Below, piece after piece: positions 43,803-53,779 of a DNA stretch of 64,000 nucleotides. The notes under the pieces were generated by a model. The model saw only the letters and a list, made by a program, of their open reading frames with translations. It had not been told where the DNA came from and did not search any database. Numbering within the stretch: the first letter of the stretch is position 1; the number at the start of each line of letters is the position of its first letter. This stretch comes from JABSSA01 sp039984715 (lineage in GTDB: Bacteria; Pseudomonadota; Alphaproteobacteria; Rhodobacterales; Rhodobacteraceae): contig JBDWUA010000015.1 in NCBI GenBank assembly GCA_039984715.1, positions 124,001 through 188,000 on the forward strand. Reading direction: 5' to 3'. A program made the position numbers and the translations under genes.

Positions 43803-44853
43803 TAAACCGCTCCAGATGAAAATCCGTGTCGCCAAACCGATGATCAGCCATAACAATGCGTTTCGCGATATGGGCCAGTTCGTATTCCTGTGTCATGGCG
43901 ATGCCGCCATGCAATTGAATGGCCTCTTCAGCCACCAAACGCCCGGCACGCCCAAGCAGGTTTTTACCTGCAGACAGCGCCATGTCGCGGGTCCGGGCGT
44001 CATTCTCAAGGTTTCCGGCGGCGTTGATCACAGCTGATCTGGCCTGTTCGAGTTCGATAAGAACGTCAGCCATTCGGTGTTGCAACGCTTGAAACGTGCC
44101 GATTGGACGGCCAAATTGTTGACGCGTCATCAGGTATTCGCCGGTCAACGCTGTGGCCGTTTCCATTGCCCCAAGCGTTTCGGCGCATTGCGCAACAATC
44201 CCAAAACCAAAGGCTCGGTCCAGGGTGTCCGCAGCGACATCCAACGCTTCACACGGCGTGTTCTCAAACGTGACCTCGCCCGCGCGGCCACCCGCCAAAA
44301 GCGGATAACCCTGCACCGTGACACCCGCCGCATCACTCGCAACCAGAAAAAGGGACGTTGTTTCCCCATCCTGCGCCGACACAACAAAATGTTCGGCAGC
44401 TTCGGCATTGATCACAACGGCTTTGCGACCCGAAAGTTTGCCATCGGCGAACTGAGTTTCAACAGCATCGGTATCATATCGGCTTGCCGGTTCGCCATGA
44501 GCAATCGCAAGATGTACGCCACCACCAATGACATCTTCGATCAAGCTATGTCCCGCTTCTTCAAGAACGCGCCCAGCCACCAACACTTCCATCAATGGCT
44601 CAACGACTCCGGCGCGGCCCAATTCCTCAAACACCACGGCGACGTCAAAACCGGTGCCGCCAAATCCACCATGTTCGCCCCCAAAGAACGCGCCGATGAT
44701 GCCCAATTCGGCCAATTCGTTCCAGATTTCGGCTGAAAACCCGGTGTCACTGTCCAGAATGTCGTTGCGCACCTGAGTTGTGTATTTATCTGCCAGATAA
44801 CGCCGCAACGTGTCTTGCAGCATTTGTCGCTCTTCGGTCAGATCAAAATTCAT
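43783..44853 (-). CDS. Acyl-CoA dehydrogenase (small-subunit type)
   Basis: A 356-residue FAD enzyme of the acyl-CoA dehydrogenase family. The N-terminal helical domain starts MNFDLTEERQMLQDTLRRYL; the C-terminal QLHGGIAMTQEYELAHIAKR segment is the FAD-contact region. The FAD/substrate middle-domain motif is degenerate compared with the partner gene, and the catalytic Glu position is not obvious, as in the smaller subunits of heteromeric (alpha2beta2) dehydrogenases. It overlaps the larger dehydrogenase gene by 4 nt, so the two probably assemble together. Confidence 0.88.
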   Translation of the reverse strand: MNFDLTEERQMLQDTLRRYLADKYTTQVRNDILDSDTGFSAEIWNELAELGIIGAFFGGEHGGFGGTGFDVAVVFEELGRAGVVEPLMEVLVAGRVLEEAGHSLIEDVIGGGVHLAIAHGEPASRYDTDAVETQFADGKLSGRKAVVINAEAAEHFVVSAQDGETTSLFLVASDAAGVTVQGYPLLAGGRAGEVTFENTPCEALDVAADTLDRAFGFGIVAQCAETLGAMETATALTGEYLMTRQQFGRPIGTFQALQHRMADVLIELEQARSAVINAAGNLENDARTRDMALSAGKNLLGRAGRLVAEEAIQLHGGIAMTQEYELAHIAKRIVMADHRFGDTDFHLERFIELSTA

Positions 44854-46049
44854 CGCCCGCCTCCAAGCTTTACCTTTGCGATGATCCCGCGCTGGATCTC
44901 ATTAGATCCGCCAAAAATCGAAAGCTTACGGTTGTTAAAGTAATCCGCCGCAACTGGTCCGGCCTCAAAAGGATCAGGCACCCCGTCATTTGCGCCCTCA
45001 ACGGCTTCGCTTGCGAAAGGCATCGCATAGGGACCAACAGCACGCCGGGCCAGGTCATTTATTTCCTGACGTATAATTGTGCCTTTGACCTTTAGCATCG
45101 ACGCCTCAACACCCGGAGCTTCGCCCGCAGCCGCCTTGGAAATGATCCGCAAATTGGTCGTCGCCATAGCGCTTAGGTCAATTTCGACTTGGGCCATGCG
45201 GGCGGTAAAATGTGGGTTCTGGATCAGTGGCTTGCCATTATGTCGTGCCGAACGCGCAATCCGTTTGACGTTGTCCAACCCTGCCCGACTATATCCAACA
45301 CCCGCGATGTTTGTGCGTTCATGGGTGAGAAGATATTTGGCATAGGTCCATCCCTTGTTTTCTTCGCCCACAAGGTTTTCAACGGGAACGCGGACATCTG
45401 TGAACCACACTTCGTTCACTTCGTGGCTGCCATCCAGCAAAATGATCGGGCGCACTTCGATGCCCGGAGTGTCCATGTCGATCAACAAAAAGGAAATACC
45501 TTCTTGTTGTTTGACGTCAGGGTCCGTGCGCACAAGACAAAAGATCATATTCGCGTGTTGGCCAAGCGTGGTCCATGTCTTTTGACCATTGACCACATAG
45601 TGATCACCATCCCGAACCGCACGCGTTTTGAGTGACGCCAAATCCGATCCGGCACCCGGTTCCGAATATCCCTGACACCACCAGTCAGACCCGTCAAGAA
45701 GACGCGGCAACCAGTGGTCTTGCTGCGCCTTGGAACCGAATTTCATTAGAACAGGGGCCAACATCGACAGACCAAATGGAACGATCCGTGGTGCATTTGC
45801 TGCAGCGGCTTCTTCTTCCCAGATGTGTCGCTGAACCGCGTTCCATTCTGCCCCACCGAGAGATTTGGGCCAGTTCTGCGCCAGCCAACCGCGCGCGTTT
45901 AGAATGCTGTGCCAGCGGTCCATATCGCCTTTGGTCAGCTCAACGCCACGCCGCACTTTGTCTGCGATTTCCGGCGGAAGGTCATCCTTTAGGAAGGTTT
46001 TGACCTCTGACCGGAACGCCTGTTCTTGCGGTGAATATGACAGGTCCAT
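44850..46049 (-). CDS. Acyl-CoA dehydrogenase (large-subunit type)
   Basis: A 399-residue acyl-CoA dehydrogenase. Visible segments: MDLSYSPQEQAFRSEVKTFL, the FAD-binding WCQGYSEPGAGSDLASLKT and VNGQKTWTTLGQHANMIFCL, and RKLSIFGGSNEIQRGIIAK at the C-terminus. The family introduces a 2,3-double bond in acyl-CoAs with electrons passing to ETF. The start overlaps the thiolase stop by one base (TGATG). The pairing with a second, smaller dehydrogenase resembles PimC/PimD or sterol side-chain enzymes. Confidence 0.92.
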   Translation of the reverse strand: MDLSYSPQEQAFRSEVKTFLKDDLPPEIADKVRRGVELTKGDMDRWHSILNARGWLAQNWPKSLGGAEWNAVQRHIWEEEAAAANAPRIVPFGLSMLAPVLMKFGSKAQQDHWLPRLLDGSDWWCQGYSEPGAGSDLASLKTRAVRDGDHYVVNGQKTWTTLGQHANMIFCLVRTDPDVKQQEGISFLLIDMDTPGIEVRPIILLDGSHEVNEVWFTDVRVPVENLVGEENKGWTYAKYLLTHERTNIAGVGYSRAGLDNVKRIARSARHNGKPLIQNPHFTARMAQVEIDLSAMATTNLRIISKAAAGEAPGVEASMLKVKGTIIRQEINDLARRAVGPYAMPFASEAVEGANDGVPDPFEAGPVAADYFNNRKLSIFGGSNEIQRGIIAKVKLGGGR

Positions 46050-47227
46050 CAATAAATCTCGAACAGGCCGGCGGCACCCATTCCGCCACCGATGCACATT
46101 GTCACCACGCCCAGCTTTGCGCCCTGACGTTTTCCTTCGCGCATGATATGTCCAACCATGCGCGCGCCGGTCATTCCGAAAGGGTGGCCAATCGCAATAG
46201 ACCCACCATTCAAGTTGTATTTTTCAGGATCGATGCCCAAGCGGTCCCGGCAATACAACGCTTGGGACGCAAATGCTTCGTTCAATTCCCAGATATCGAT
46301 GTCATCAATCTTGAGACCGTGACGTTCCAAAAGACGAGGCACGGCAAACACAGGGCCAATGCCCATTTCGTCCGGTTCACACCCGGCAACCGCAAACCCT
46401 TTGAACGCCCCCATGGGTTCAAGGCCCGCCTTTTCAGCGTCTTTGCTATCCATCAATGTCACGGCCGCCGCGCCATCTGACAATTGGCTCGCGTTGCCCG
46501 CCGTGACAAAGCCGCCCTCGCGCACAGGCTGCAAACCTGACAATCCGTCCAATGTCGTTGTGGGGCGATTGCATTCGTCCCGGTCAACCGTCACGGTCTG
46601 CTTTGTGATCTCTCCGGTTTCTTTGTCCTTGACCAACATTGTGGCTTCCATCGGAACGATCTCGTCCGAGAATTTTCCCGACTCTTGCGCCGCTGCAATC
46701 CGCTGTTGGCTGCGCAAACCATAGGCGTCTTGGTCGTCGCGGCTGACGTTATACCGCGCAGCGACGTTGTCGGCTGTTTCGATCATCGCCATGTAAACAG
46801 CCGGTTTGTGTTCTAGCAGCCAATCTTCGGGCATTGGCTTGGATGCTGGTTGAACTTGGGAAATGCTTTCCACGCCACCCGCAACCATCGCGCCCGCTCC
46901 TTCTTGGGTGATGGCATTGGCGGCCATGGCCACCGTTTGCAAACCGCTGGAACAGAACCGATTGACGGTGACCCCAGATGCCGTAATCGGCAACCCGGCA
47001 CGCAACGCGATTTGGCGCGCAACATTTTGCCCCGTGACGTGTTCGGGAAAACCACACCCGATAACGCAATCTTCGATCTGCGCTGGATCAACCCCTGATC
47101 GGGCGACAGCATGCTGAACAACATGTCCGCCCATTGTTGCACCATGCGTATTGTTGAATGACCCGCGAAAGGATTTTGCAAGCCCAGTCCGGGCAGATGA
47201 CAGAATGACGGCTTCACGTGCGCTCAT
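46049..47227 (-). CDS. Acetyl-CoA C-acyltransferase (thiolase)
   Basis: A 392-residue thiolase. The acyl-accepting Cys92 is in VNRFCSSGLQTVAMAAN, the catalytic His in GGSIAIGHPFGMTGARM, and the second Cys in MCIGGGMGAAG. It cleaves 3-ketoacyl-CoA with CoA (degradative direction expected from the neighbours). It follows the FadB-like gene after 19 nt and precedes the dehydrogenases. The length and motifs are standard for the family. Confidence 0.94.
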   Translation of the reverse strand: MSAREAVILSSARTGLAKSFRGSFNNTHGATMGGHVVQHAVARSGVDPAQIEDCVIGCGFPEHVTGQNVARQIALRAGLPITASGVTVNRFCSSGLQTVAMAANAITQEGAGAMVAGGVESISQVQPASKPMPEDWLLEHKPAVYMAMIETADNVAARYNVSRDDQDAYGLRSQQRIAAAQESGKFSDEIVPMEATMLVKDKETGEITKQTVTVDRDECNRPTTTLDGLSGLQPVREGGFVTAGNASQLSDGAAAVTLMDSKDAEKAGLEPMGAFKGFAVAGCEPDEMGIGPVFAVPRLLERHGLKIDDIDIWELNEAFASQALYCRDRLGIDPEKYNLNGGSIAIGHPFGMTGARMVGHIMREGKRQGAKLGVVTMCIGGGMGAAGLFEIY

Positions 47228-47246
47228 TGGACAAGTTCCTTTTGTT

Positions 47247-49334
47247 TTATGCGTTTAGGTCACTAAAACTGCGGCCCTCGGCCACAAGTTTTTCAAGCAA
47301 AGGTGCAGGAGCCCAGAACTCCGGATCGTCTGCCCCATAAGACTTTATGTCATTCAACAGCCCTTCAAGGCCGACAATATCCGCCCACATGAGCGGACCA
47401 CCGAAATAGCGCGGAAATCCATATCCAAACAGCAATGTCATATCGACATCCAGCGACCGCCGCGCGATGCCTTCTCCGACGACCTTTGCGCTTTCGTTGA
47501 CCATTGCAGCCATATAACGCCGCACAATATCCGCGTGACTGTATTCCTGCGTTGTGATGCCTTTGTCGGAACGCTCTGCTTCGATGAAGCCCATAACATC
47601 CGGGTTCGGAACACGTGCTTTTGCACCGCCAGCATAGTCATAATACCCTTTGCCAGTCTTTTGGCCAAAGTTGCCCTGTTCGCAAAGCCGATCCGGGAAT
47701 TCAGCATCCCGCGCCGAGATTTGCACTCCTTCAGCGCGTTTGCGTTTGCGCACAGCCCATCCGATATCAAGCCCGGCCAGATCCGCCACGGCATATGGCC
47801 CCATCGCAAACCCAAACCCTTCAAGGGCCTTGTCGATTTCGAATGGAGACGCCCCATCAAGGATCATCTGGTCTGCCGCCGCGCGATACACAGCCAGAAT
47901 GCGGTTCCCTATGAACCCATCACACACACCTGCCCGCACACTGATTTTCCGCATCCGTTTGCCAAGGGCAAACCCGGTCGCCACAACATCAGGCGACGTA
48001 TTATCCGGCACTACGATTTCCAACAATTTCATGACATGAGCTGGTGAAAAGAAATGCAAACCAATCACATCCGCAGGACGTGAAGTAATGGCCGCAATTT
48101 CGTTGATATCGAGATACGATGTGTTCGACGCCAAAATCGCGCCGGGTTTGCACACACTATCCAGCTTTTCAAATACCTGCTTTTTGACAGACATGTCTTC
48201 AAAGACCGCCTCGATCACCAGATCGACATCGGACAACCCAGCATAGTCGGTCACGACCTGCAACGCTTGGTTCAGGATCGCCTCATGTTGGTCTTGGCTG
48301 ATTTTCCCTCGTTTCAATGCTCCGGCCAAATTTCCGGCGATGCGTTCGCGCGCAGCTTCGCCCGCTTTTACGCTCATCTCAAGCATCGTGACGGACAAAC
48401 CAGACAGCAAGGCCGCCGTTGCAATGCCAGCGCCCATTGTGCCGCCGCCAATGACGCCCATTTTTTCAATGGGACGGGGTTCAACACCTTTGAGTTCGGG
48501 CAAGTTCGAAACGGCGCGTTCGCTGAAAAAGGAATGGATCATGCCCTTGCGCTGATCCGTTTTCATCAAATCAGTGAAAATTTGGCGCTCAGCGGCGCAG
48601 CCATCTTCAAATGATTTCTCAACACTGGCCTGAACAGCCCGTACACACCAAGCGGGTGAAATTTGGCCGCGCCCTTTGGCCAAAATGGCGTCAAACGCCA
48701 CATCCCAGTCAATTGCATCGGGACGGTCCATTTCAGAAACAGCTCGGCGGGGCGTATTCGCGTCCAAAAGTTCCTGAGTATACGCAATTCCAAGTGTCTT
48801 AGGATCACCCTCACGGATTTCATCGATGACGCCGAAACCAATTGCTTCGGCAGCGCCCACATGACGTCCGGTTGTCATAATGCCCAAAGCCGCTTCGACT
48901 CCGCTGAGGCGCGGCAAACGTTGCGTGCCACCCGCCCCCGGGATCAATCCAAGATGGACCTCGGGCAAACCAATTTTGGCAGATGGAACCGCCAGCCGAT
49001 AATGGCAGCCCAATGCCACTTCTAACCCGCCACCCAATGAAACGCCGTGCATTGAAGCAACGACCAACAAAGGCGACCCTTCAATTCTATTTATCAAATC
49101 TGGCAAGCCTGGCTCTTGTAGCGGTTTGCCGAACTCGGTGATGTCAGCACCCGCAAAAAAGGCCCGGCCTTCGCCAACAATCAGTGCTGCGCGCACCCCC
49201 TCGTCAGCTTCGGCCTGATCCATTCGATCCCAAAGCCCCTGCCGCACGGCAGTAGACAAAGCATTCACAGGCGGATTGCGAACCGTCAGCACAGCAATAT
49301 CGCCTATACGGTCATAGCCAATCTTATCACTCAT
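47247..49334 (-). CDS. Bifunctional enoyl-CoA hydratase / 3-hydroxyacyl-CoA dehydrogenase (FadB/FadJ/PimF-like)
   Basis: A 695-residue two-activity protein. The N-terminal crotonase domain (about 1-190) shows [14 protein letters not shown] and [15 protein letters not shown], with [20 protein letters not shown] carrying the second acid. The NAD-binding domain begins near residue 295 ([14 protein letters not shown]), and [15 protein letters not shown] plus [14 protein letters not shown] belong to the hydroxyacyl-CoA dehydrogenase half. It performs hydration and dehydrogenation of enoyl-CoAs. GGGAGG 6 nt before the ATG makes it the first gene of the seven-gene operon. Confidence 0.93.
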   Translation of the reverse strand: MSDKIGYDRIGDIAVLTVRNPPVNALSTAVRQGLWDRMDQAEADEGVRAALIVGEGRAFFAGADITEFGKPLQEPGLPDLINRIEGSPLLVVASMHGVSLGGGLEVALGCHYRLAVPSAKIGLPEVHLGLIPGAGGTQRLPRLSGVEAALGIMTTGRHVGAAEAIGFGVIDEIREGDPKTLGIAYTQELLDANTPRRAVSEMDRPDAIDWDVAFDAILAKGRGQISPAWCVRAVQASVEKSFEDGCAAERQIFTDLMKTDQRKGMIHSFFSERAVSNLPELKGVEPRPIEKMGVIGGGTMGAGIATAALLSGLSVTMLEMSVKAGEAARERIAGNLAGALKRGKISQDQHEAILNQALQVVTDYAGLSDVDLVIEAVFEDMSVKKQVFEKLDSVCKPGAILASNTSYLDINEIAAITSRPADVIGLHFFSPAHVMKLLEIVVPDNTSPDVVATGFALGKRMRKISVRAGVCDGFIGNRILAVYRAAADQMILDGASPFEIDKALEGFGFAMGPYAVADLAGLDIGWAVRKRKRAEGVQISARDAEFPDRLCEQGNFGQKTGKGYYDYAGGAKARVPNPDVMGFIEAERSDKGITTQEYSHADIVRRYMAAMVNESAKVVGEGIARRSLDVDMTLLFGYGFPRYFGGPLMWADIVGLEGLLNDIKSYGADDPEFWAPAPLLEKLVAEGRSFSDLNA

Positions 49335-49423
49335 TGTGATCCTCCCTGATCAAATGTCGTCCCGTTCCGGGTCAATTATTTGTCGGCAGGGTATCTGTGC
49401 TGTGAACGATTGCAACCAGAACG

Positions 49424-49437
49424 CGGCGCGCGCGCCG
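49424..49437. repeat. 14-bp GC palindrome next to methyltransferase stop
   Basis: CGGCGCGCGCGCCG is a perfect palindrome directly adjacent to the methyltransferase stop codon. It may contribute to a transcript end but has no U-tract. Confidence 0.3.
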
Positions 49438-49929
49438 TTACGTCACGCGCTTGTAGATAAAGACCCGCCCCTCTACCGCATCTTGAGGCAATGGTTGCTC
49501 TTCGAGGGACTCAAAAAACATCCGGTCGCTGGACAACATGAGACCGCCAACCGCCAACATCGGCTCAATGAACGGCGAAATTCGTTGTGCGAATGTCACG
49601 TTTTTTTCGGCGTTGTGTCCGCCCAAATCCGCATGGATCAGACTTGTCGTTGGTCCAAATTGTTTCAACGCCTTGGGTAAGGTTTCGAACACATCCCCAA
49701 GAAAGACGCGGTCTTCTGGGGGGGTACTGTCTGGGTGCGACGCGATTGCCCGTTCGAACACATATATATCTCGGTCTGACATGATTTCAGTCATATGATG
49801 ATAAGTTCGTCCATTTCCCAGACCCAGTTCAAATACGGGTCCTGACATGCCTTGTGTCAGTGCCGCGCCATGATTCAGACAGGCGCGTTGCGACACCATT
49901 CGATTGATAAAAACATCCAGTCGGCTCAT
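49438..49929 (-). CDS. Class I SAM-dependent methyltransferase-like protein
   Basis: A 163-residue single Rossmann domain. Motif I is GPVFELGLGNGRTYHHM, and an acidic residue follows the second strand (IYVFERAIASHP); LIHADLGGHN lies at motif IV. The family is seen in proteobacteria as a small uncharacterised methyltransferase; no substrate can be named. The ATG at 49929 has GAGG 5 nt upstream. It is divergent from the peptide transporter and reads toward the beta-oxidation operon, but 103 bp and a palindrome separate them. Confidence 0.72.
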   Translation of the reverse strand: MSRLDVFINRMVSQRACLNHGAALTQGMSGPVFELGLGNGRTYHHMTEIMSDRDIYVFERAIASHPDSTPPEDRVFLGDVFETLPKALKQFGPTTSLIHADLGGHNAEKNVTFAQRISPFIEPMLAVGGLMLSSDRMFFESLEEQPLPQDAVEGRVFIYKRVT

Positions 49930-50088
49930 TGCACCCTCGCTCGTATGTGACACCCCAACATGGCAGCGCTAACCACCAAAGTGTAGGCCCTCTTTCAGGT
50001 TGGTGTAATGTTGTGATCACGTCACTATGGACGCCCGCCTCTGAATAGGTTTGACTGCGGACGCGTGCATATCGAGCTAGGACGTTGA

Positions 50089-51861
50089 ATGGGACCGCTT
50101 TTAAATGTTGAAGACCTGAGTATCGGGTTCGGTGACGCGCCGCCTGTGGTCTACGGAGTTAATTTTTCCATCAATGCCGGGGAAACCCTTGCATTGGTCG
50201 GGGAGTCTGGATCTGGGAAAACGCTAACCTGTCGCTCTGTGCTGCGTATTTTGCCAGGCGCCGCACAGTTGCGTACGGGGCGAATCCTTTACAATCAGGC
50301 CGATGCACCAATCAATTTACTTGATCTGTCCAATCGACAAATGCGAGCCATTCGCGGTGATCGCATTTCGATGATCTTTCAAGAACCGATGCGATCTTTG
50401 TCACCCCTTCATAGAATTGGCGACCAAGTGTCCGAGGTTCTGCGAGTCCATCGCAATCTAAGCACAGCCGAATCCAAGCGTGACGTTCTGGAAACATTCG
50501 ACCGCGTTGGGTTTCCCGATGCAGAGCGCGCATGGCGTTCTTATCCATTTGAAATGTCCGGGGGGATGCGTCAGCGGGCCATGATCGCAATGGCGATGGT
50601 CGCCAAGCCCGATCTTCTTATTGCGGATGAACCAACGACAGCTTTGGATGTGACAACGCAGGCGCAAGTTCTGGGTCTGATCAAGGATTTGCAGCGCGAT
50701 ACCGGAATGGCTGTCATACTGGTGACACATGATCTGGGTGTCGTTGCGAACATGGCCGAAAAAGTCGTTGTGATGAACAAAGGGCGGGTGATGGAGTCTG
50801 GTCCGGCTCCAATCGTGCTTGGCGATCCTGCACATGGTTACACAAAAAAGCTGTTTGCCGCGGCCCCAATGATCCCCGCTGTCGCAAGCCCTGTGGCCAT
50901 CGACCCTAAAGCGACCGATATTATCTTGGAAATGCAGAATGTTTCGAAAACATACACGCTGAAATCCGGGGGCTGGCGCGCGGCGGCGAAAGTCCAAGCC
51001 TGTCGAGGCGTCGATTTGGTTCTGCCGCGCGGAAAGACCTTGGCCATAGTCGGAGAAAGCGGTTCCGGCAAAACCACTTGTGCCCGTATCGCGTTGGGTG
51101 CCGAAGCCCCAGACCAAGGAGGCAAGATAACCTTCTGTGCTCGTGAAGGCGGCGAAAAACTACCCGTTCACGATATGAACCGCGGCCAACGCGTCGCCTT
51201 TCAACGCCAAGCGCAGATGGTCTTTCAGGATCCGTATTCATCGCTAAGCCCGCGCATGCGCATTGGCGAAGCTTTGACCGAACCCATGGAAATTCACGCA
51301 ATCGGCAATCGCGCTTCGCGTCGGGACAAAGCAGCGGAAATGTTGCGTTGGGTCGGGTTAAGCCCGGATATGCTGACACGCTATCCTCACGCCTTTTCGG
51401 GTGGGCAACGCCAACGTTTGTCCATTGCGCGCGCCCTGACTTTGGACCCGGCGTTGTTGGTGTGCGACGAACCCACATCTGCTTTGGACGTATCCGTCCA
51501 AGATCAAATCCTGACGCTGCTTGAACGTATCAGCGAAGGCATGGGGCTTAGTTATTTGTTCATCAGCCACGATCTGGCCGTCGTAAGCCGCATTGCGGAC
51601 GAAGTTGCCGTGATGCGTCGTGGCGTGATTGTGGAACAGGCCGCGCCTGATACGCTGTTTTACGATCCACAGCATCCCTACACCAAGGCGTTGATCGCGG
51701 CCCAGCCCGAGCCTGATGTGAACAGGCCCATTGATCTGGCGCTGGTCGCCAAAGGGGCCGGAAGCCCCGAAAGCTGGCCCGAGCGTTTTCGCATTGACGG
51801 TTCGTCCGAACCTGATTTGATTTCTGTTGATCCAGGGCACAAGGTGCGTTGCCATGCATAA
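50089..51861 (+). CDS. Oligopeptide ABC transporter ATPase with two fused domains (YejF-like)
   Basis: A 590-residue protein with two ATPase domains. The first has Walker A GESGSGKT at 38-45, signature MSGGMRQR near 158 and Walker B LLIADEPTTALD near 175; the second has GESGSGKT near 322, FSGGQRQRLSIARAL and LLVCDEPTSALD. Fused DppD-DppF ATPases of this sort serve YejABEF-type and related oligopeptide importers. The gene comes first and overlaps the binding-protein gene by 8 nt. It could also energise the ATPase-less transporter at 19.4-24.3 kb, though nothing in the sequence shows that. Confidence 0.93.
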   Translation: MGPLLNVEDLSIGFGDAPPVVYGVNFSINAGETLALVGESGSGKTLTCRSVLRILPGAAQLRTGRILYNQADAPINLLDLSNRQMRAIRGDRISMIFQEPMRSLSPLHRIGDQVSEVLRVHRNLSTAESKRDVLETFDRVGFPDAERAWRSYPFEMSGGMRQRAMIAMAMVAKPDLLIADEPTTALDVTTQAQVLGLIKDLQRDTGMAVILVTHDLGVVANMAEKVVVMNKGRVMESGPAPIVLGDPAHGYTKKLFAAAPMIPAVASPVAIDPKATDIILEMQNVSKTYTLKSGGWRAAAKVQACRGVDLVLPRGKTLAIVGESGSGKTTCARIALGAEAPDQGGKITFCAREGGEKLPVHDMNRGQRVAFQRQAQMVFQDPYSSLSPRMRIGEALTEPMEIHAIGNRASRRDKAAEMLRWVGLSPDMLTRYPHAFSGGQRQRLSIARALTLDPALLVCDEPTSALDVSVQDQILTLLERISEGMGLSYLFISHDLAVVSRIADEVAVMRRGVIVEQAAPDTLFYDPQHPYTKALIAAQPEPDVNRPIDLALVAKGAGSPESWPERFRIDGSSEPDLISVDPGHKVRCHA

Positions 51862-53779
51862 ACTTCTACGAAGCCTCATTCTTGCTTGCGGGATTGCCTT
51901 CCCTGCCAATGCTGAATTGACATTGCAGGAAACGGATTACTGGAAAGGCCCAATATCTCATGGTGACCTGCCAGAGATCTTCGACCGTGTTCCTGATGAA
52001 CCTCTGATCGTTGACCTTGAAGCAAAGGGCCGGAGTTTTGGCAAACAGGGCGGCACCCTGCGCACGATGGTCACGCGGTCCAAAGATGTCCGACAAATGG
52101 TCGTTTATGGGTATTCTCGACTGGTCGTATATGACGCGGAATATAACCTTGTTCCCGACATCGTACGCGAATTTGAAGTGGCCGACGACAAGGTGTTCAC
52201 ATTCCATTTGCGCAAAGGGCACCGCTGGTCTGATGGCGAACTCTTCACGTCAGAAGATTTCCGTTACTGGTGGGAACATGTTGCCAATAACAAGGAACTT
52301 AGCCCCGGTGGCCCTTCTGGCATTATGCGTCAAGGCGACACCTTTGGGTCTATGCAATTTCCGGATGAACACACTGTCATAGTGTCTTTTCCCAAGCCCA
52401 ATCCGCATTTCTTGCAAACCCTTGCCAGTGCGCGACCACCGTTCATTTACCGCCCTGCCCATTACATGAAAGAATTCCATGTAGATTTCGCAGACCCTGA
52501 AGACCTTAAGAAGCTCATTGATCGCAAGCGGGTGCGTGGCTGGGCACCGCTGCACAACAGCGTCGACAATATGTACAAGTTCGACAACCCGTTTTTGCCA
52601 ACTTTGCAGCCATGGGTTCCCGCCACAACCAAACGAAACAGCACGCGTCAGCTTTTTGAAAAGAACCCGTATTATCACCGCATTGATAAACGTGGCGTAC
52701 AGCTGCCTTACATTGATGTGGTGGAACTGAACGTCGTAGGTGCGGGTCTTGTGGCCGCCAAATCCAATGCGGGGCAAGTTGATTTGCAGGCGCGCGGTCT
52801 TGATTTTCGGGATGTTTCGATCTTGAAAAAAGGCGAAGCAGACGGCGCGTCGTATCGCACATTCTTGTGGGCCAACGGCGCGGCCAGTCAAATCGCGATC
52901 TATCCGAACCTGAACTTCAATGATCCGGTCTGGCGGAAAGTCATCCGCGACCAGCGTTTCAGACAAGCCCTAAGCCTTGGCATTGATCGTCGCATGATCA
53001 ATCGCGCATTGTATTTTGGTCTCGCGAAAGAAGGTGGCATGACGGCCTTGGCTAAATCGCCATTCTTTGCCCCAGAAAACTTGTCCCGCTGGGCCATTTA
53101 TGACCCCGATAAGGCCAATGAGTTATTGGATGAGATGGGATTGACCGAACGCGAAGGGTCTGGCCTGCGGCTGTTACCAGACGGGCGCCCGATGGAATTT
53201 GTCATCGAGACTGCTGGGGAACGTCAAGAGGTTGGAAACGCGCTGGCGATCATTACCGACACATGGCGCGATATCGGTGTGAAATTGGTCATGCGCCCGC
53301 TAGATCGCGATATCCTGCGCAATCGGGTCTTTTCCGGAGTGACCATGGCAGCCGTTTGGTTTGGTTGGGACAATGGCCTTCCGCAACCTTACACACCGCC
53401 TAGTTATCTTGCCCCGACAGATCAGGTTTTCTTTGCTTGGCCAAAATGGGGCCAGCATTACCAAACAAGCGGCCAAGCTGGTGAGGCCCCGGCGCTTCCT
53501 GCCGCTATAGAATTGATGACGCTTTCCCAAAAGTGGGACGAGACACAGGACACGCAGGAACGGTCAGAGATTTGGCAACGTATGCTTGCCATTCACGCCG
53601 AGAACCAGTTCGGTATTGGGATACTGGCCGAAGCGCCGCAACCTGTTGTCGTGTCGAACCGTTTGCGGAATGTCCCTGAATTCGGAAAATGGGCATGGGA
53701 GCCCGGCGCGCATTTTGGGGTTCATCGCATTGACGAATTTTACTTTGACGATCCCAAGTTGGCGGAGCTAAGCAAATGA
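51854..53779 (+). CDS. Oligopeptide ABC transporter substrate-binding protein (YejA-like)
   Basis: A 641-residue periplasmic protein. A signal peptide ends at about residue 19 (SLILACGIAFPANA). The large SBP_bac_5 body shows HLRKGHRWSDGELFTSEDFR, FRQALSLGIDRRMINRALYF and YDPDKANELLDEMGL. Its size is above classical OppA and fits the YejA/MppA-like group that binds larger peptides. The start lies 8 nt inside the ATPase gene, and its stop overlaps the permease ATG (ATGA), so the whole operon is translationally coupled. Confidence 0.9.
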   Translation: MHKLLRSLILACGIAFPANAELTLQETDYWKGPISHGDLPEIFDRVPDEPLIVDLEAKGRSFGKQGGTLRTMVTRSKDVRQMVVYGYSRLVVYDAEYNLVPDIVREFEVADDKVFTFHLRKGHRWSDGELFTSEDFRYWWEHVANNKELSPGGPSGIMRQGDTFGSMQFPDEHTVIVSFPKPNPHFLQTLASARPPFIYRPAHYMKEFHVDFADPEDLKKLIDRKRVRGWAPLHNSVDNMYKFDNPFLPTLQPWVPATTKRNSTRQLFEKNPYYHRIDKRGVQLPYIDVVELNVVGAGLVAAKSNAGQVDLQARGLDFRDVSILKKGEADGASYRTFLWANGAASQIAIYPNLNFNDPVWRKVIRDQRFRQALSLGIDRRMINRALYFGLAKEGGMTALAKSPFFAPENLSRWAIYDPDKANELLDEMGLTEREGSGLRLLPDGRPMEFVIETAGERQEVGNALAIITDTWRDIGVKLVMRPLDRDILRNRVFSGVTMAAVWFGWDNGLPQPYTPPSYLAPTDQVFFAWPKWGQHYQTSGQAGEAPALPAAIELMTLSQKWDETQDTQERSEIWQRMLAIHAENQFGIGILAEAPQPVVVSNRLRNVPEFGKWAWEPGAHFGVHRIDEFYFDDPKLAELSK

